Shown here piece after piece: positions 8,122 through 17,209 of a stretch of DNA of 64,000 nucleotides. Every line of letters starts with the position of its first letter. The first letter of the stretch is position 1. Source of the stretch: Pseudovibrio denitrificans JCM 12308 (GTDB lineage Bacteria > Pseudomonadota > Alphaproteobacteria > Rhizobiales > Stappiaceae); NCBI RefSeq assembly GCF_001310815.1, contig NZ_BAZK01000023.1, positions 1 through 64,000 of the forward strand. Reading direction: 5' to 3'. Position numbers and translations under genes: made by a program. The notes under the pieces were generated by a model that searched no databases, was not told the DNA's origin, and saw nothing but the letters and a program-made list of their open reading frames with translations.

Positions 8122-9063
8122 TTAAGCGGATTTTGCAGGGGATGTCTCGTCGTCTTTCTTGTCAAACACGCTGGTGCGAAGCTTCATGAGCATCAGCAGC
8201 GGAGACGCAAGGAAGATGGAAGAGTAAGTACCAATCACAATACCGAAGATCATCGCCAGCACGAAGGACTGGATCACTTCACCGCCCAGGAAGTACAACG
8301 CAAACAGTGCCAGCAAGGTGGTGACAGATGTCATTGTTGTACGGGACAGGGTCTCGTTGATGGACTTATCAAGCAGCTCTTCCAGAGAAAGGCGCTTGTA
8401 GCGACGCAGGTTCTCACGAATACGGTCGTAAACAACCACCGTATCGTTAAGCGAGTAACCGATAATCGTCAGCACCGCCGCGATACTGGACAGCGTAAAG
8501 TCCAACTGCAGTATCGCAAACAAACCAACCGTCAGCAGAATATCGTTGAACGTTGTGATGATCGCGCCAACTGCGAACTGCCATTCAAAGCGGAACCAGA
8601 TGTAGAACATGATCATCAGCAGCGCAGAGCCAACCGCCAGCGTGCCTGCATACGCAAGCTCACCGGAAACGCGTGGCCCAACCACCTCAGTTCTGCGGAA
8701 CTCATATCCATCAGTGAAAGCACTGCGAACATTTTCAACCACATCCTGCTGTGCACTTTCACCTTCGCCCTGAGATTCAATGCGGATCAGAACTTCGGTA
8801 GGACTACCGAATTCCTGTACCTGAACATCACCCAGATTGAGACCACCAAGGGTCCGGCGAATTTCAGAAAGGTTAGCAGGACCGTTCGTGGACTGCAGCT
8901 CAATCAGTGTACCGCCCTTAAAGTCGATGCCGTAGTTCAGGCCGACTGTCAGGAACAGAACGATGGAAAGAACTGCCGTAATTCCAGAAAACGGGAAGCT
9001 CAACACCCGCCAATGCATAAAGCGGAAGTTGGTCTGCTCCGGAACAAGTCTAAGAAGTTTCAT
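8122..9063 (-). CDS. secF: Protein translocase subunit SecF
   Basis: SecF works with SecD in the inner membrane to drive late steps of Sec-dependent export using the proton gradient. The 313-residue product has an N-terminal membrane segment, the signature YGIDFKGGTLIEL (about residues 45-57), and a periplasmic domain. Five C-terminal membrane spans follow, including VLTIIGYSLNDTVVVYDRIREN. The ATG at 9063 has CGGAG 9 bases upstream. It starts 15 bases downstream of the secD stop, so the two are co-transcribed, with yajC first in the operon. Confidence 0.97.
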   Translation of the reverse strand: MKLLRLVPEQTNFRFMHWRVLSFPFSGITAVLSIVLFLTVGLNYGIDFKGGTLIELQSTNGPANLSEIRRTLGGLNLGDVQVQEFGSPTEVLIRIESQGEGESAQQDVVENVRSAFTDGYEFRRTEVVGPRVSGELAYAGTLAVGSALLMIMFYIWFRFEWQFAVGAIITTFNDILLTVGLFAILQLDFTLSSIAAVLTIIGYSLNDTVVVYDRIRENLRRYKRLSLEELLDKSINETLSRTTMTSVTTLLALFALYFLGGEVIQSFVLAMIFGIVIGTYSSIFLASPLLMLMKLRTSVFDKKDDETSPAKSA

Positions 9064-9078
9064 AAAGCATGCTCCGAG

Positions 9079-10683
9079 TTAGATTGGCAGTTTGGATGGA
9101 CGCTTACGCTTCACCCATACGGAGATGAGGAAACGAGACACGGTAAATGCAGAGAACACTGTGGTGAAGATACCGATCATCAGGGTCACCGCGAAGCCTT
9201 TAACAGGACCGGAACCGATGAAGAACAGGATCACAGCCACAATAAGCGTCGTGATGTTTGCATCCAGGATTGTGCCAAGTGCACGGCTAAAGCCCGCATC
9301 GATAGAACCGATAGCAGAACGACCTGCGCGCGCTTCTTCACGAATGCGCTCATAGATCAGCACGTTCGCATCAACCGCCATACCGATGGTCAGAACGACA
9401 CCCGCGATACCTGGCAGCGTCAGCGTGGCCTGCAATGTGGTAAGCACACCGAAGATCAGGAACACGTTGGAAGCCAGTGCAAGGTTCGCAATCACACCAA
9501 ACTGGCCGTAAGCCAGCAGCATGAAGATGACAACCGCAGCAGCAGCGACGATAGACGCGATCTTACCGCTATCAATGGAATCCTGACCAAGGCCCGGACC
9601 AACCGAACGCTCTTCAACAACGTCCAGACGCGCAGGAAGCGCGCCGGCACGCAGCAGAACAGCCAGATCGTTTGCACCATCAACGGTAAAGTTACCGGAA
9701 ATCTGACCGGAACCACCTGTAATTGGCTGACGGATAACCGGCGCAGTGATCACCTCGTTATCCAGCACAATTGCGAACGGACGGCCAACATTTGCACGGG
9801 TCACATCCGCAAAGACGCGGGCACCGGCAGTGTTGAAGCGGAAGTTCACAACAGGCTCGTTGGTCTGCTGGTCAAACGCAACAGAAGCGTCCTGCAGCTC
9901 TTCACCAGTCAGCAGCGGAGTTTCATCCAGCAAGTATGGCTGTCCGTCATTGCCTTCAACAACCATCGTACCATTCGGTGGACGGCCCTGAAGTGCCTGA
10001 GACGCGCTCATTTCCTGGCTGACAAGGTGGAAAGTCAGCTGAGCAGTTGCACCAATGATATCCTTCAGGCGCTGTGGGTTGGATTCACCCGGCGCTTCAA
10101 CAAGGATACGGTCAGTGCCCTGACGCTGAATGGAAGGTTCAGTCGTGCCGAGTTCATCAACACGGCGACGGATAACCTCAATGGACTGTCTCACAACAGA
10201 AGCAAGACGCATGTCCAGACCTTCCTGAGAGAAGGCCATGCGGAACAGGCCGTCACCTTGAGGCTCAAGAACAAATTCGTTAACCGCAGCACCGCCGAAA
10301 ACGCCGGAGTTAAGCGGGTTTACCAGTTCTGCAAGGCGTCGTTCAGCTTCGTCGTAACGTGCTGCATCACGGATGCGCACCTGAACGCCGTCTCCCTGAA
10401 TGCCCAGACCAGTATAACCGATACGTGGGTTTTCGCGCAGGGCCCGGCGGATGTTACCAACCAGCTGACGGAACTGTTTTTCTTTGTAATCTTCCTTATC
10501 AACCTCATAGAGCAGATAAGCACCGCCCTGAAGGTCAAGACCGAGAACAATCTGGCGCTTAGGCATGAAATCCGGCCAGGATTGAACAGTGCTTGCCGGG
10601 AAGAAGTTCGGCAATGTTGTAAGTATACCGCCCAGCACCACAACGATAATCAGGGCGATTTTCCAACGCGCGAAATGAAGCAT
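9079..10683 (-). CDS. secD: Protein translocase subunit SecD
   Basis: SecD is the large partner of SecF. The 534-residue product has a first transmembrane helix (residues about 8-25), the GLDLQGGAYLLYEV signature, and a large periplasmic domain with the DELGTTEPSIQRQG motif. The C-terminal spans carry LTIGMAVDANVLIYERIREE. The ATG at 10683 is followed closely by the Sec domain start. Gene order yajC-secD-secF is the usual bacterial one. Confidence 0.97.
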   Translation of the reverse strand: MLHFARWKIALIIVVVLGGILTTLPNFFPASTVQSWPDFMPKRQIVLGLDLQGGAYLLYEVDKEDYKEKQFRQLVGNIRRALRENPRIGYTGLGIQGDGVQVRIRDAARYDEAERRLAELVNPLNSGVFGGAAVNEFVLEPQGDGLFRMAFSQEGLDMRLASVVRQSIEVIRRRVDELGTTEPSIQRQGTDRILVEAPGESNPQRLKDIIGATAQLTFHLVSQEMSASQALQGRPPNGTMVVEGNDGQPYLLDETPLLTGEELQDASVAFDQQTNEPVVNFRFNTAGARVFADVTRANVGRPFAIVLDNEVITAPVIRQPITGGSGQISGNFTVDGANDLAVLLRAGALPARLDVVEERSVGPGLGQDSIDSGKIASIVAAAAVVIFMLLAYGQFGVIANLALASNVFLIFGVLTTLQATLTLPGIAGVVLTIGMAVDANVLIYERIREEARAGRSAIGSIDAGFSRALGTILDANITTLIVAVILFFIGSGPVKGFAVTLMIGIFTTVFSAFTVSRFLISVWVKRKRPSKLPI

Positions 10684-10778
10684 GAGTATATGCCCGGTCC
10701 TAGTATAGGCAGACCGCCTTCCGCAAGGCCTGTGCCTCAGCAGGAAAGCGGCCTGAAACTACAAGCATCAAGGCGCGA

Positions 10779-11106
10779 TTATTCGCCGTCCTTGACAGGT
10801 TCACCTTTGGAGCGAACCTCCTGGATCATTGCGCGAGCAATACGCACACGCGTACCTTCGCGATGTCCACCTGCAGCTCAGCTTCATCAACAACCTTGGC
10901 AACTTTACCAATCAGACCACCGGAGGCACAACAGTATCGCCACGACGCAGATTGTTCACCATTTCCTGGTGAGATTTCATGCGCTGACGCTGAGGGCGAA
11001 TGATCAGGAACCACATGATCACGAAGATCAGAACGAATGGCACGATGGACATGATCACGTCCGGTGCACCACCTGCGGCCTGTGCATAGGCAGGGGTAAT
11101 AAGCAT
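10779..11106 (-). CDS. yajC: Preprotein translocase accessory subunit YajC (two apparent frameshifts)
   Basis: YajC is a small inner-membrane protein of the SecDF-YajC complex. The start encodes MLITPAYAQAAGG, then a single membrane helix (IMSIVPFVLIFVIMWFLII) and RPQRQRMKSHQEMVNNLRRGDTVV. The frame then breaks near 10926. One base restores SGGLIGKVAKVVDEAELQVDI. It breaks again near 10855, where one base restores GTRVRIARAMIQEVRSKGEP up to the TAA at 10779-10781. With both repairs the protein is 109 residues, normal for YajC. Both events are single missing bases and are best read as sequence error, because both restored segments match the family well. It heads the yajC-secD-secF operon. Confidence 0.92.
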
Positions 11107-11421
11107 TAGTTTCTCCTTACCACAAATTCCAATGGAACCTGATGGCGTTCATTAAACAATTGGCGAGGCGAGCCTCTCCAAAATTGACCTTGGCCCGATA
11201 GAACAAGGATTTTGGGCTGGACTATACAGTCCACTCCAGTGTTTTCAAGGCATTGACATGCTAACTGGGACTTTCCCCAAGAGTATTGGGCATGATACAG
11301 CTGTAAATAGGGATACTTGGCCGCAGATCAAATAGCAGAACCGCCGCTGAGACAATTTTTCACCTAGTTCATTTTGCGTAAAGCCCGCACCAGCGCACCT
11401 GAGTTAATCACGTAGATACAC
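11107..11421. other. Divergent intergenic region between yajC and the DUF815 gene
   Basis: This 315-base gap must hold the promoters of the yajC-secDF operon (minus strand) and of the DUF815 gene (plus strand). I see only a short GGACT/AGTCC hairpin at 11219-11232 and a GAGGC/GCCTC hairpin near 11165-11176. No ORF or known motif was found. Confidence 0.5.
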
Positions 11422-12315
11422 ATGACCACCAAAGAAAATACCTCTGAAGTCGCCCTTCTTACATCAAAGCTGGACGAGATTGTCAGCCTGCTGGCAGGCT
11501 CCCTACCCAAGCCTCCGGTTCCCGTCAATTTCGACGAAGCCGATGCGTTCGTGTTTCATCCCTCTCCATTTGAGCTCGCGCCTGTTGCAAAAGTCAATCG
11601 CGTCGATATTAGCCTGCTCAAGGGCGTCGATCACTCCAAGAAAATGCTGATGGAGAACACCAGCCGCTTCGCAAAAGGCTTCCCCGCCAACAACGTGTTG
11701 CTGTGGGGCGCAAGAGGCATGGGCAAGTCTTCTTTGGTGAAATCTGCTCATGCAGCCATCAATATCGAGCACGGCACCTCTGAGGGCTACCGAAAGCTCA
11801 TCCTCATCGAGATTCATCGTGAGGACATTGAAGCGCTCCCTGCCCTCATGAACGAGCTGCGCAGCGCGCCCTACAACTTCATCATCTTCTGCGATGACTT
11901 ATCCTTCGATGGCGACGACACCAGCTACAAGAGCCTTAAAGCCGCTCTGGATGGCGGCATTGAAGGTCGCCCGTCCAATGTCCTGTTCTACGCCACATCC
12001 AACCGCAGACACCTTCTGCCGCGCGATATGATGGAGAACGAGCGCTCCACGGCGATCCACGCCAGTGAGGCGGTGGAAGAGAAAGTCTCGCTTTCTGATC
12101 GATTCGGCCTTTGGATCGGCTTCCACAAGTGCAATCAGGACGAATATCTGGACATGATCTACGGCTACACCGAGCACTTCAATCTGAAGATCGATCAGGA
12201 ACAACTGCGCGCTGAGGCTTTAGAGTGGTCCACCACCCGCGGCGCCCGTTCTGGCCGTGTTGCCTGGCAGTTCATCCAGGATCTGGCAGGTCGTCTCGGC
12301 CAGACGCTGAGTTAA
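11422..12315 (+). CDS. DUF815 family AAA-type ATP-binding protein
   Basis: A 297-residue P-loop ATPase. After a divergent N-terminus it has VLLWGARGMGKSSLVKS (Walker A, about residues 92-108), FIIFCDDLSF (Walker B, about 154-163) and LFYATSNRRHLLP (sensor 1). The C-terminal helical part follows. These match the DUF815 family, which often lies beside secDF-yajC in alphaproteobacteria. Its cellular role is unknown to me. It is divergent from yajC and ends at a hairpin shared with the convergent nlpD-like gene. Confidence 0.9.
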   Translation: MTTKENTSEVALLTSKLDEIVSLLAGSLPKPPVPVNFDEADAFVFHPSPFELAPVAKVNRVDISLLKGVDHSKKMLMENTSRFAKGFPANNVLLWGARGMGKSSLVKSAHAAINIEHGTSEGYRKLILIEIHREDIEALPALMNELRSAPYNFIIFCDDLSFDGDDTSYKSLKAALDGGIEGRPSNVLFYATSNRRHLLPRDMMENERSTAIHASEAVEEKVSLSDRFGLWIGFHKCNQDEYLDMIYGYTEHFNLKIDQEQLRAEALEWSTTRGARSGRVAWQFIQDLAGRLGQTLS

Positions 12316-12321
12316 AACGCA

Positions 12322-12359
12322 AGAACCGCCGTGTGAAGGTCAACATCACGGCGGGTTCT
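12322..12359. terminator. Bidirectional hairpin between DUF815 gene and nlpD-like gene
   Basis: AGAACCGCCGTG (12322-12333) pairs with CACGGCGGGTTCT (12347-12359), allowing one bulged G. On the minus strand the hairpin is followed by TGCGTTTT, on the plus strand by a weak T run. It lies between two convergent genes. Confidence 0.65.
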
Positions 12360-12396
12360 GACTTTGAAAAGGTCTCCGTTAAGGAGCCCTCCCCCT

Positions 12397-14160
12397 TTAT
12401 GAGCGCGGTAGGAAACTCATCGGATCTACCGGCTTATTATCTTTACGAAGCTCAAAATGCAGCTGAGGCTGGGTCACAGACCCGGTCGCACCAGCCATCG
12501 CAATCGTCTGCCCACGGCGCACAACATCACCCCGGCGCACCTTCAGCTCCTTGTTATGAGCGTAAGCTGACACCCAGCCATTGTCGTGGCGAATCAAAAC
12601 CAGATTCCCAAAGCCCTTCAACTCGTTACCAGCGTAAACAATTGTCCCGTCTTCAGCTGCCTTGATGTCCGTTCCAGACGGAACAGCAAGGTTGATACCG
12701 TCGTTGCGAGACCCACCCGGCTTCACACCAAAGTCCGAAATAATCCGGCCACGAACCGGCCAGCGGAAGGTGGTCTCTTCAGCAGCTGCAGCAACTTTAG
12801 GCGCACTGGCAACCTTCACAGGCTGCACTGGAGCTGGTTTGGAAACCTCTGTCGGCTGTAAACGCACCACATCAGTTTCAGCTTCCCGCACAACAGGCAC
12901 AATCGGAGCCTGCGGCTTCTGCACGCTGGCCGTATGAACTGGCGCAGGCGCTAAAGAATTAGCCAGCGTACGCTGCGTTGTAGGCGCAGGCGAAACCGGC
13001 AATGGCTGAGCGCTTGCAAGAGCAATCCGCTTCGGTTTTGGCACCGCACTCGCAGTCGAAGCCTTTGCAACAGCAGCCGGACGCTGAGCCACATAAGCCT
13101 GCGGCTTGCTCTTCGGCACTGCAGAAACGCGCAGTGGTGCAGCAGTGCTGCGAGCGGCCTGTCCCGTGACCGGCACACCATAAGCTGGCTGCGCACTTGC
13201 AGGCTGAGGCGACACAATCGGCGTCAGAGATTGACTGCGATAGGTTGTCGTTGGCTGTTGAGGCGCACGATAAACCTGCGCAGGCGCTGGCTGCTGGATA
13301 GGCTCCAGAGAGGAAGCTGGAACCGCAGCAACAGGCGCACGGCGTTGAACCGGATAAGCTGGTGGCGGTGCATCACTGTAAACAGGACGCGATCTCTCCC
13401 CCACGTTACCCGGAGGGATCAACGCAGCAGCAATCTTGGTCGCAAACTCATCACGAGACTGCTTGCTCGCTGCAGACTGACCATTGGCGTTGAGCGGCGT
13501 CACGTACTGCGCCGGAATGGAAGCCGTTGTCACCGGTTGCGTGCTGCTTGACGGCAGCACACGCGCACTTGCCCGCGGCTCGCGGTTTGGCTTGCGCACC
13601 ATCTTCACCGGGATCACAACAGAATCGCCCGGCTGCAGCGCCGAGCTGACAGTCACACGGTTGGCATGAAGAATCTCAGTAACTGGCACACGATACTGCC
13701 AGGAAAGGCTCTCAACACTCTCATTGCGTTTCAGCGTCACAACGCGTCCACCCACGGCAGTCCAGCCAAGCGTGCCGTCATTTGGTGCTTTGGCAAGAGA
13801 GGCAGGCACCAGAGCACTCGCGCGCTTGCGCTGGCTCACTGGAACAGCCTGCTTGGAAAATGTTGGTTGCCATGTCTGCTTCGGATACGCAGTGGCCTGC
13901 GTGGATCCGGTCACAATAGGCGCATCACTCGATGTTGGCGCTGGCAGCATAACGCCGCGCTGAACAACAGATTTCGAGCTGGTTGATGGAAGTCCGGGCG
14001 TAACTACAACGGCAGTTTGTGCCGGAGATGTTGGTTCATCAACATATTCTGATTGACCAAATCGGTCCACATTGCCACTGCAACCTGCAAGACCTGCCGA
14101 CAGCAAAAACAATGCGACACCGCGCCGTAATCTGGCTTTCTCACGGGAATGAAACTGCAT
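12397..14160 (-). CDS. nlpD: NlpD/EnvC-type lipoprotein with LysM and LytM (degenerate M23) domains
   Basis: NlpD-type proteins activate cell-wall amidases during septum splitting. From the ATG at 14160 the product has 587 residues. It has a lipoprotein signal with lipobox LAGC (Cys27) and a LysM domain at about 133-187. A long Pro/Ala/Gln-rich linker follows, then a LytM domain at about 460-586 with YAGNELKGFGNLVLIRH and SAYAHN. Catalytic M23 enzymes carry a metal-binding His where this one has RNDGIN, and HxH is reduced to QLH. The domain is therefore probably a non-enzymatic activator, as in NlpD. It is last in the surE-pcm-nlpD order. The longer frame starting at 14175 would use TTG and is less likely. 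Confidence 0.85.
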   Translation of the reverse strand: MQFHSREKARLRRGVALFLLSAGLAGCSGNVDRFGQSEYVDEPTSPAQTAVVVTPGLPSTSSKSVVQRGVMLPAPTSSDAPIVTGSTQATAYPKQTWQPTFSKQAVPVSQRKRASALVPASLAKAPNDGTLGWTAVGGRVVTLKRNESVESLSWQYRVPVTEILHANRVTVSSALQPGDSVVIPVKMVRKPNREPRASARVLPSSSTQPVTTASIPAQYVTPLNANGQSAASKQSRDEFATKIAAALIPPGNVGERSRPVYSDAPPPAYPVQRRAPVAAVPASSLEPIQQPAPAQVYRAPQQPTTTYRSQSLTPIVSPQPASAQPAYGVPVTGQAARSTAAPLRVSAVPKSKPQAYVAQRPAAVAKASTASAVPKPKRIALASAQPLPVSPAPTTQRTLANSLAPAPVHTASVQKPQAPIVPVVREAETDVVRLQPTEVSKPAPVQPVKVASAPKVAAAAEETTFRWPVRGRIISDFGVKPGGSRNDGINLAVPSGTDIKAAEDGTIVYAGNELKGFGNLVLIRHDNGWVSAYAHNKELKVRRGDVVRRGQTIAMAGATGSVTQPQLHFELRKDNKPVDPMSFLPRS

Positions 14161-14249
14161 AATCGCCCTACCCAATACAAATAAAAGGCTAACTGGCGTA
14201 AGTTTACTGACAACAGAGTTGATAAAGACTTAATCAAAGTCTCGTTTGG

Positions 14250-14942
14250 TTACAGTTTTGCAGCAATTCCCGGCGTCAGGGAAAGATAGCGGAACCGGCC
14301 CAACTCCGTTTCATCAAGTCCGCGCCCACCCTTGTCATACTGAATAAGCCGGCAAAGCCCGCTTTCATGCTTAATTGGCGCCAAAAGACGGCCTCCAGGT
14401 GCAAGGCGGTCAAACAAAAAGCCCGGCACACGCTCCAATGCACCATTCAGAATAATCCGGTCAAACGGACCGCCGTCATCCTCTTCATCCACAGGTGCAA
14501 CAAGACCATCGGCGTGAATCACATCCACATTATGGATCTTGCAGGACCGCAGACGCTCACGCGCCAGATCAGCCAGCGTGCGATATCGCTCCAGCGAAAC
14601 AATCCGATCACAAATCTTGGAAAGAACCGCGCACTGATAGCCCGAGCCACTGCCGATCTCCAGCAAGGAGTGATCCGGCTTCATCTGCAGGAAGTCCGCC
14701 ACTTTACCAATCAAAGACGGCTGAGTGCTCATCTGCCCGCAATCAATGGGAAACGCACGATCTTCATAGGCCAGAAATTGCTGGCTCGCTGATAAAAATA
14801 ACTTACGAGGAATAGCTTCCAGCGCGCCCAGAACCTCAAGGTTCTGCACACCCTCAGATCGCAGCTTCATCACCCATGCCGCTTGTTTGGCAAGGTTCTC
14901 AGCAGAACGACCATCTTCATCAGCAAATAGACTGTCTTCCAT
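14250..14942 (-). CDS. pcm: Protein-L-isoaspartate O-methyltransferase
   Basis: Pcm methylates damaged L-isoaspartyl residues with S-adenosylmethionine to start protein repair. The product of about 230 residues shows IPRKLFL, the family-specific AFPIDCGQMSTQPS segment and the SAM-binding LLEIGSGSGYQCAVLS motif. It ends in the usual LAPGGRLLAPI strand. I chose the ATG at 14942 because GGAG stands 8 bases before it. A longer frame from 15002 would need a TTG start. The gene lies just after surE and before the nlpD-like gene. Confidence 0.93.
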   Translation of the reverse strand: MEDSLFADEDGRSAENLAKQAAWVMKLRSEGVQNLEVLGALEAIPRKLFLSASQQFLAYEDRAFPIDCGQMSTQPSLIGKVADFLQMKPDHSLLEIGSGSGYQCAVLSKICDRIVSLERYRTLADLARERLRSCKIHNVDVIHADGLVAPVDEEDDGGPFDRIILNGALERVPGFLFDRLAPGGRLLAPIKHESGLCRLIQYDKGGRGLDETELGRFRYLSLTPGIAAKL

Positions 14943-15007
14943 TTTAAACACTCCGTCTATCTGCAGTGCGGAGATTGCCAGAAGCTGACAAGCTCCAATC
15001 AATCAAG

Positions 15008-15772
15008 TCAGGACTTTTCGAGCGTCTTTTCCAACTGACCCATCAGCTCATCCGCTGTCAGGTTCAGGTGCAAAGGCGTGACAGAAATGTAGCCTTCCTT
15101 CAAAGCCCCGATGTCAGTGCCTTCACGGGCACTTGGAATGCGGTTGTGGAACGCAAGCCAGTGGTATGGATTGCCACGTCCGTCCTTACGGCTTTCAATA
15201 TACAGTGAACCTGCATCACGCTTGCCCTGACGCACAACCTTAACACCTTTTACCATGTCAGGCGCATCTTTCGGGAAGTTCACGTTCAGCAGCGTATCAG
15301 ACGGCAGGTTGAACTCCAGCAGACTGCGGATCACGCCAACAGCGTGCGCTTCAGCAGTGTCGTAGTTCGGGCCAAACTCAGAACCAAACGCATACGCCTG
15401 CGACAGCGCGATGGAGCGAACACCCATCAGCGTACCTTCCATCGCCGCAGCAATGGTGCCGGAATACGTCACATCATCAGCAATGTTGGCACCGCGATTG
15501 ATACCGGAAAGAACCAGATCTGGCGGCGTATCCAAAATAGAACGCACCGCCATGATCACACAGTCAGTTGGTGTACCACGTACAGCGAAATGACGGCTAT
15601 CGATTTCACGAACACGCAAAGGATCATTCAGGGAAAGAGAGTGCGCCACACCGCTCTGGTCGGTTTCCGGCGCCACAACCCAAACATCATCTGAAATCTG
15701 CCGCGCGATGCGCTCCAAAACCTCAAGACCCTCAGCGTGGATCCCATCATCGTTGGTTAGTAAGATACGCAT
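15008..15772 (-). CDS. surE: 5'/3'-nucleotidase SurE
   Basis: SurE is a metal-dependent nucleoside 5'- and 3'-monophosphatase linked to stationary-phase survival. The 254-residue product begins MRILLTNDDGIHAEGL, containing the invariant NDDG metal site. It continues with VVAPETDQSGVAHS, GTPTDCV, and the LSGINRGANIADDVTYSGT motif typical of the family. It precedes pcm with no meaningful gap, consistent with a surE-pcm-nlpD operon. Confidence 0.97.
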   Translation of the reverse strand: MRILLTNDDGIHAEGLEVLERIARQISDDVWVVAPETDQSGVAHSLSLNDPLRVREIDSRHFAVRGTPTDCVIMAVRSILDTPPDLVLSGINRGANIADDVTYSGTIAAAMEGTLMGVRSIALSQAYAFGSEFGPNYDTAEAHAVGVIRSLLEFNLPSDTLLNVNFPKDAPDMVKGVKVVRQGKRDAGSLYIESRKDGRGNPYHWLAFHNRIPSAREGTDIGALKEGYISVTPLHLNLTADELMGQLEKTLEKS

Positions 15773-15857
15773 ATCGCAGCAATTCCTTATAAACGTCGCG
15801 CCGTCTTGCGGAAGGACATGACTGCCCTCTCATCAAAACAACGCTTACACCAAATTT

Positions 15858-17138
15858 TTAAGCACCAATGACTTCAAGGCCATTCATGTATGGGCGAAGG
15901 ACCTCAGGAACAGTGATGGTTCCATCTGCATTCTGGTAGTTCTCCATCACTGCAATCAGGCAGCGACCAACAGCAAGACCAGAACCGTTCAGGGTATGAA
16001 CGAACTTCAGCGCCTTCTCACCTTCAACACGGTAACGTGCATTCATGCGGCGGCCCTGGAAGTCACCACAAACAGAACAGGAAGAGATTTCGCGGTAAGC
16101 GTCCTGACCTGGCAGCCAAACTTCGATGTCGTAGGTTTTACGCGCACCAAAGCCCATATCACCACTACACAAAGTCACCACACGGTAGTGAAGACCCAAA
16201 AGCTTCAGAACCTTCTCCGCAGACTCGCGCATCCGCTCCAGCTCATCCAAAGAGCTGTTTTCGTCGGTGACAGACACAAGCTCACACTTCTGGAACTGGT
16301 GCTGACGCAGCATACCAGCTGTATCACGACCAGCAGAACCAGCTTCAGAACGGAAGCAATAAGTCAGCGCAGTCACACGGATCGGCAGATCTGCTTCGCT
16401 AAGCGTTTCACCGGAAACCATGTTGGTCAGCGGAACTTCAGCGGTTGGGATCATCCAGTGACCAGTATCCTGATCGCGGAACTGATCTTCGCCGAACTTC
16501 GGCAGCTGGCCAGTGCCGTAGAGCGCGGTATCACGCACCAGCAGTGGCGGAGAAACTTCTGTGTAGCCATGCTCACGGGTGTGCAGATCGATCATGAACT
16601 GACCAAGCGCACGCTCCAGACGCGCAATCTGGCTCTTCAGAATAACAAAGCGGGAACCGGACATCTTGGCAGCAGTTTCAAAGTCCATGCCACCCAGTTT
16701 TTCACCAAGCTCGTAGTGCTCTTTCGGCTCAAAATCCAGCTCAGGCTTCTCGCCATGCGTGTGCAGCAGAACGTTGTCAGCCTCGTCCTCACCCACTGGC
16801 ACTTCATCCAGCGGAATGTTGGGGATAACAGCCAGAGCATCCTCAAGCGCAGCGTTCAGCTTGCGCTGTTCGTCTTCGCCGTTCTGAATAAAGCTTTTGA
16901 TTTCGGCAACTTCAGCCTTCAGGGCCTCTGCTTTTTCCTTGTCGCCCTGGCCCATGGCCATGCCGATTTCTTTGGATGCGGAGTTACGGCGCTGCTGCGC
17001 CTCCTGAAGCTTGGTGGTGTGGGAACGGCGCGCGTCGTCCAGTTCAACGAGCTGCGCAGCGCGTGGCTCTTGGCCGCGTTTTGCGAGAGCCGCATCAAGG
17101 CTCTCCTGATTTTCACGAATCCACTTGATATCAAGCAT
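15858..17138 (-). CDS. serS: Serine--tRNA ligase
   Basis: SerRS charges tRNA-Ser. The 426-residue product begins MLDIKWIRENQESLDAAL and has the long N-terminal coiled-coil arm (to about residue 110) that grips the tRNA variable arm. The class II catalytic core carries TEVSPPLLV, FRSEAGSAGRDTAG (motif 2) and GSGLAVGRCLIAVMENYQ (motif 3). Length and motifs are complete. It lies between tatC and surE in a same-strand block. Confidence 0.98.
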   Translation of the reverse strand: MLDIKWIRENQESLDAALAKRGQEPRAAQLVELDDARRSHTTKLQEAQQRRNSASKEIGMAMGQGDKEKAEALKAEVAEIKSFIQNGEDEQRKLNAALEDALAVIPNIPLDEVPVGEDEADNVLLHTHGEKPELDFEPKEHYELGEKLGGMDFETAAKMSGSRFVILKSQIARLERALGQFMIDLHTREHGYTEVSPPLLVRDTALYGTGQLPKFGEDQFRDQDTGHWMIPTAEVPLTNMVSGETLSEADLPIRVTALTYCFRSEAGSAGRDTAGMLRQHQFQKCELVSVTDENSSLDELERMRESAEKVLKLLGLHYRVVTLCSGDMGFGARKTYDIEVWLPGQDAYREISSCSVCGDFQGRRMNARYRVEGEKALKFVHTLNGSGLAVGRCLIAVMENYQNADGTITVPEVLRPYMNGLEVIGA

Positions 17139-17209
17139 AACTTAGTAACCCCGGCAGGTTTGCCTTCTAAATAACCCGCCGGGAATAAACGTTAGAGCTG
17201 GAAGAGAGC

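Noticed and set aside
12397..14160. Active M23 endopeptidase call for the LytM protein
   Set aside because: The first metal-binding His and the first His of HxH are replaced, so an NlpD-type activator fits better.
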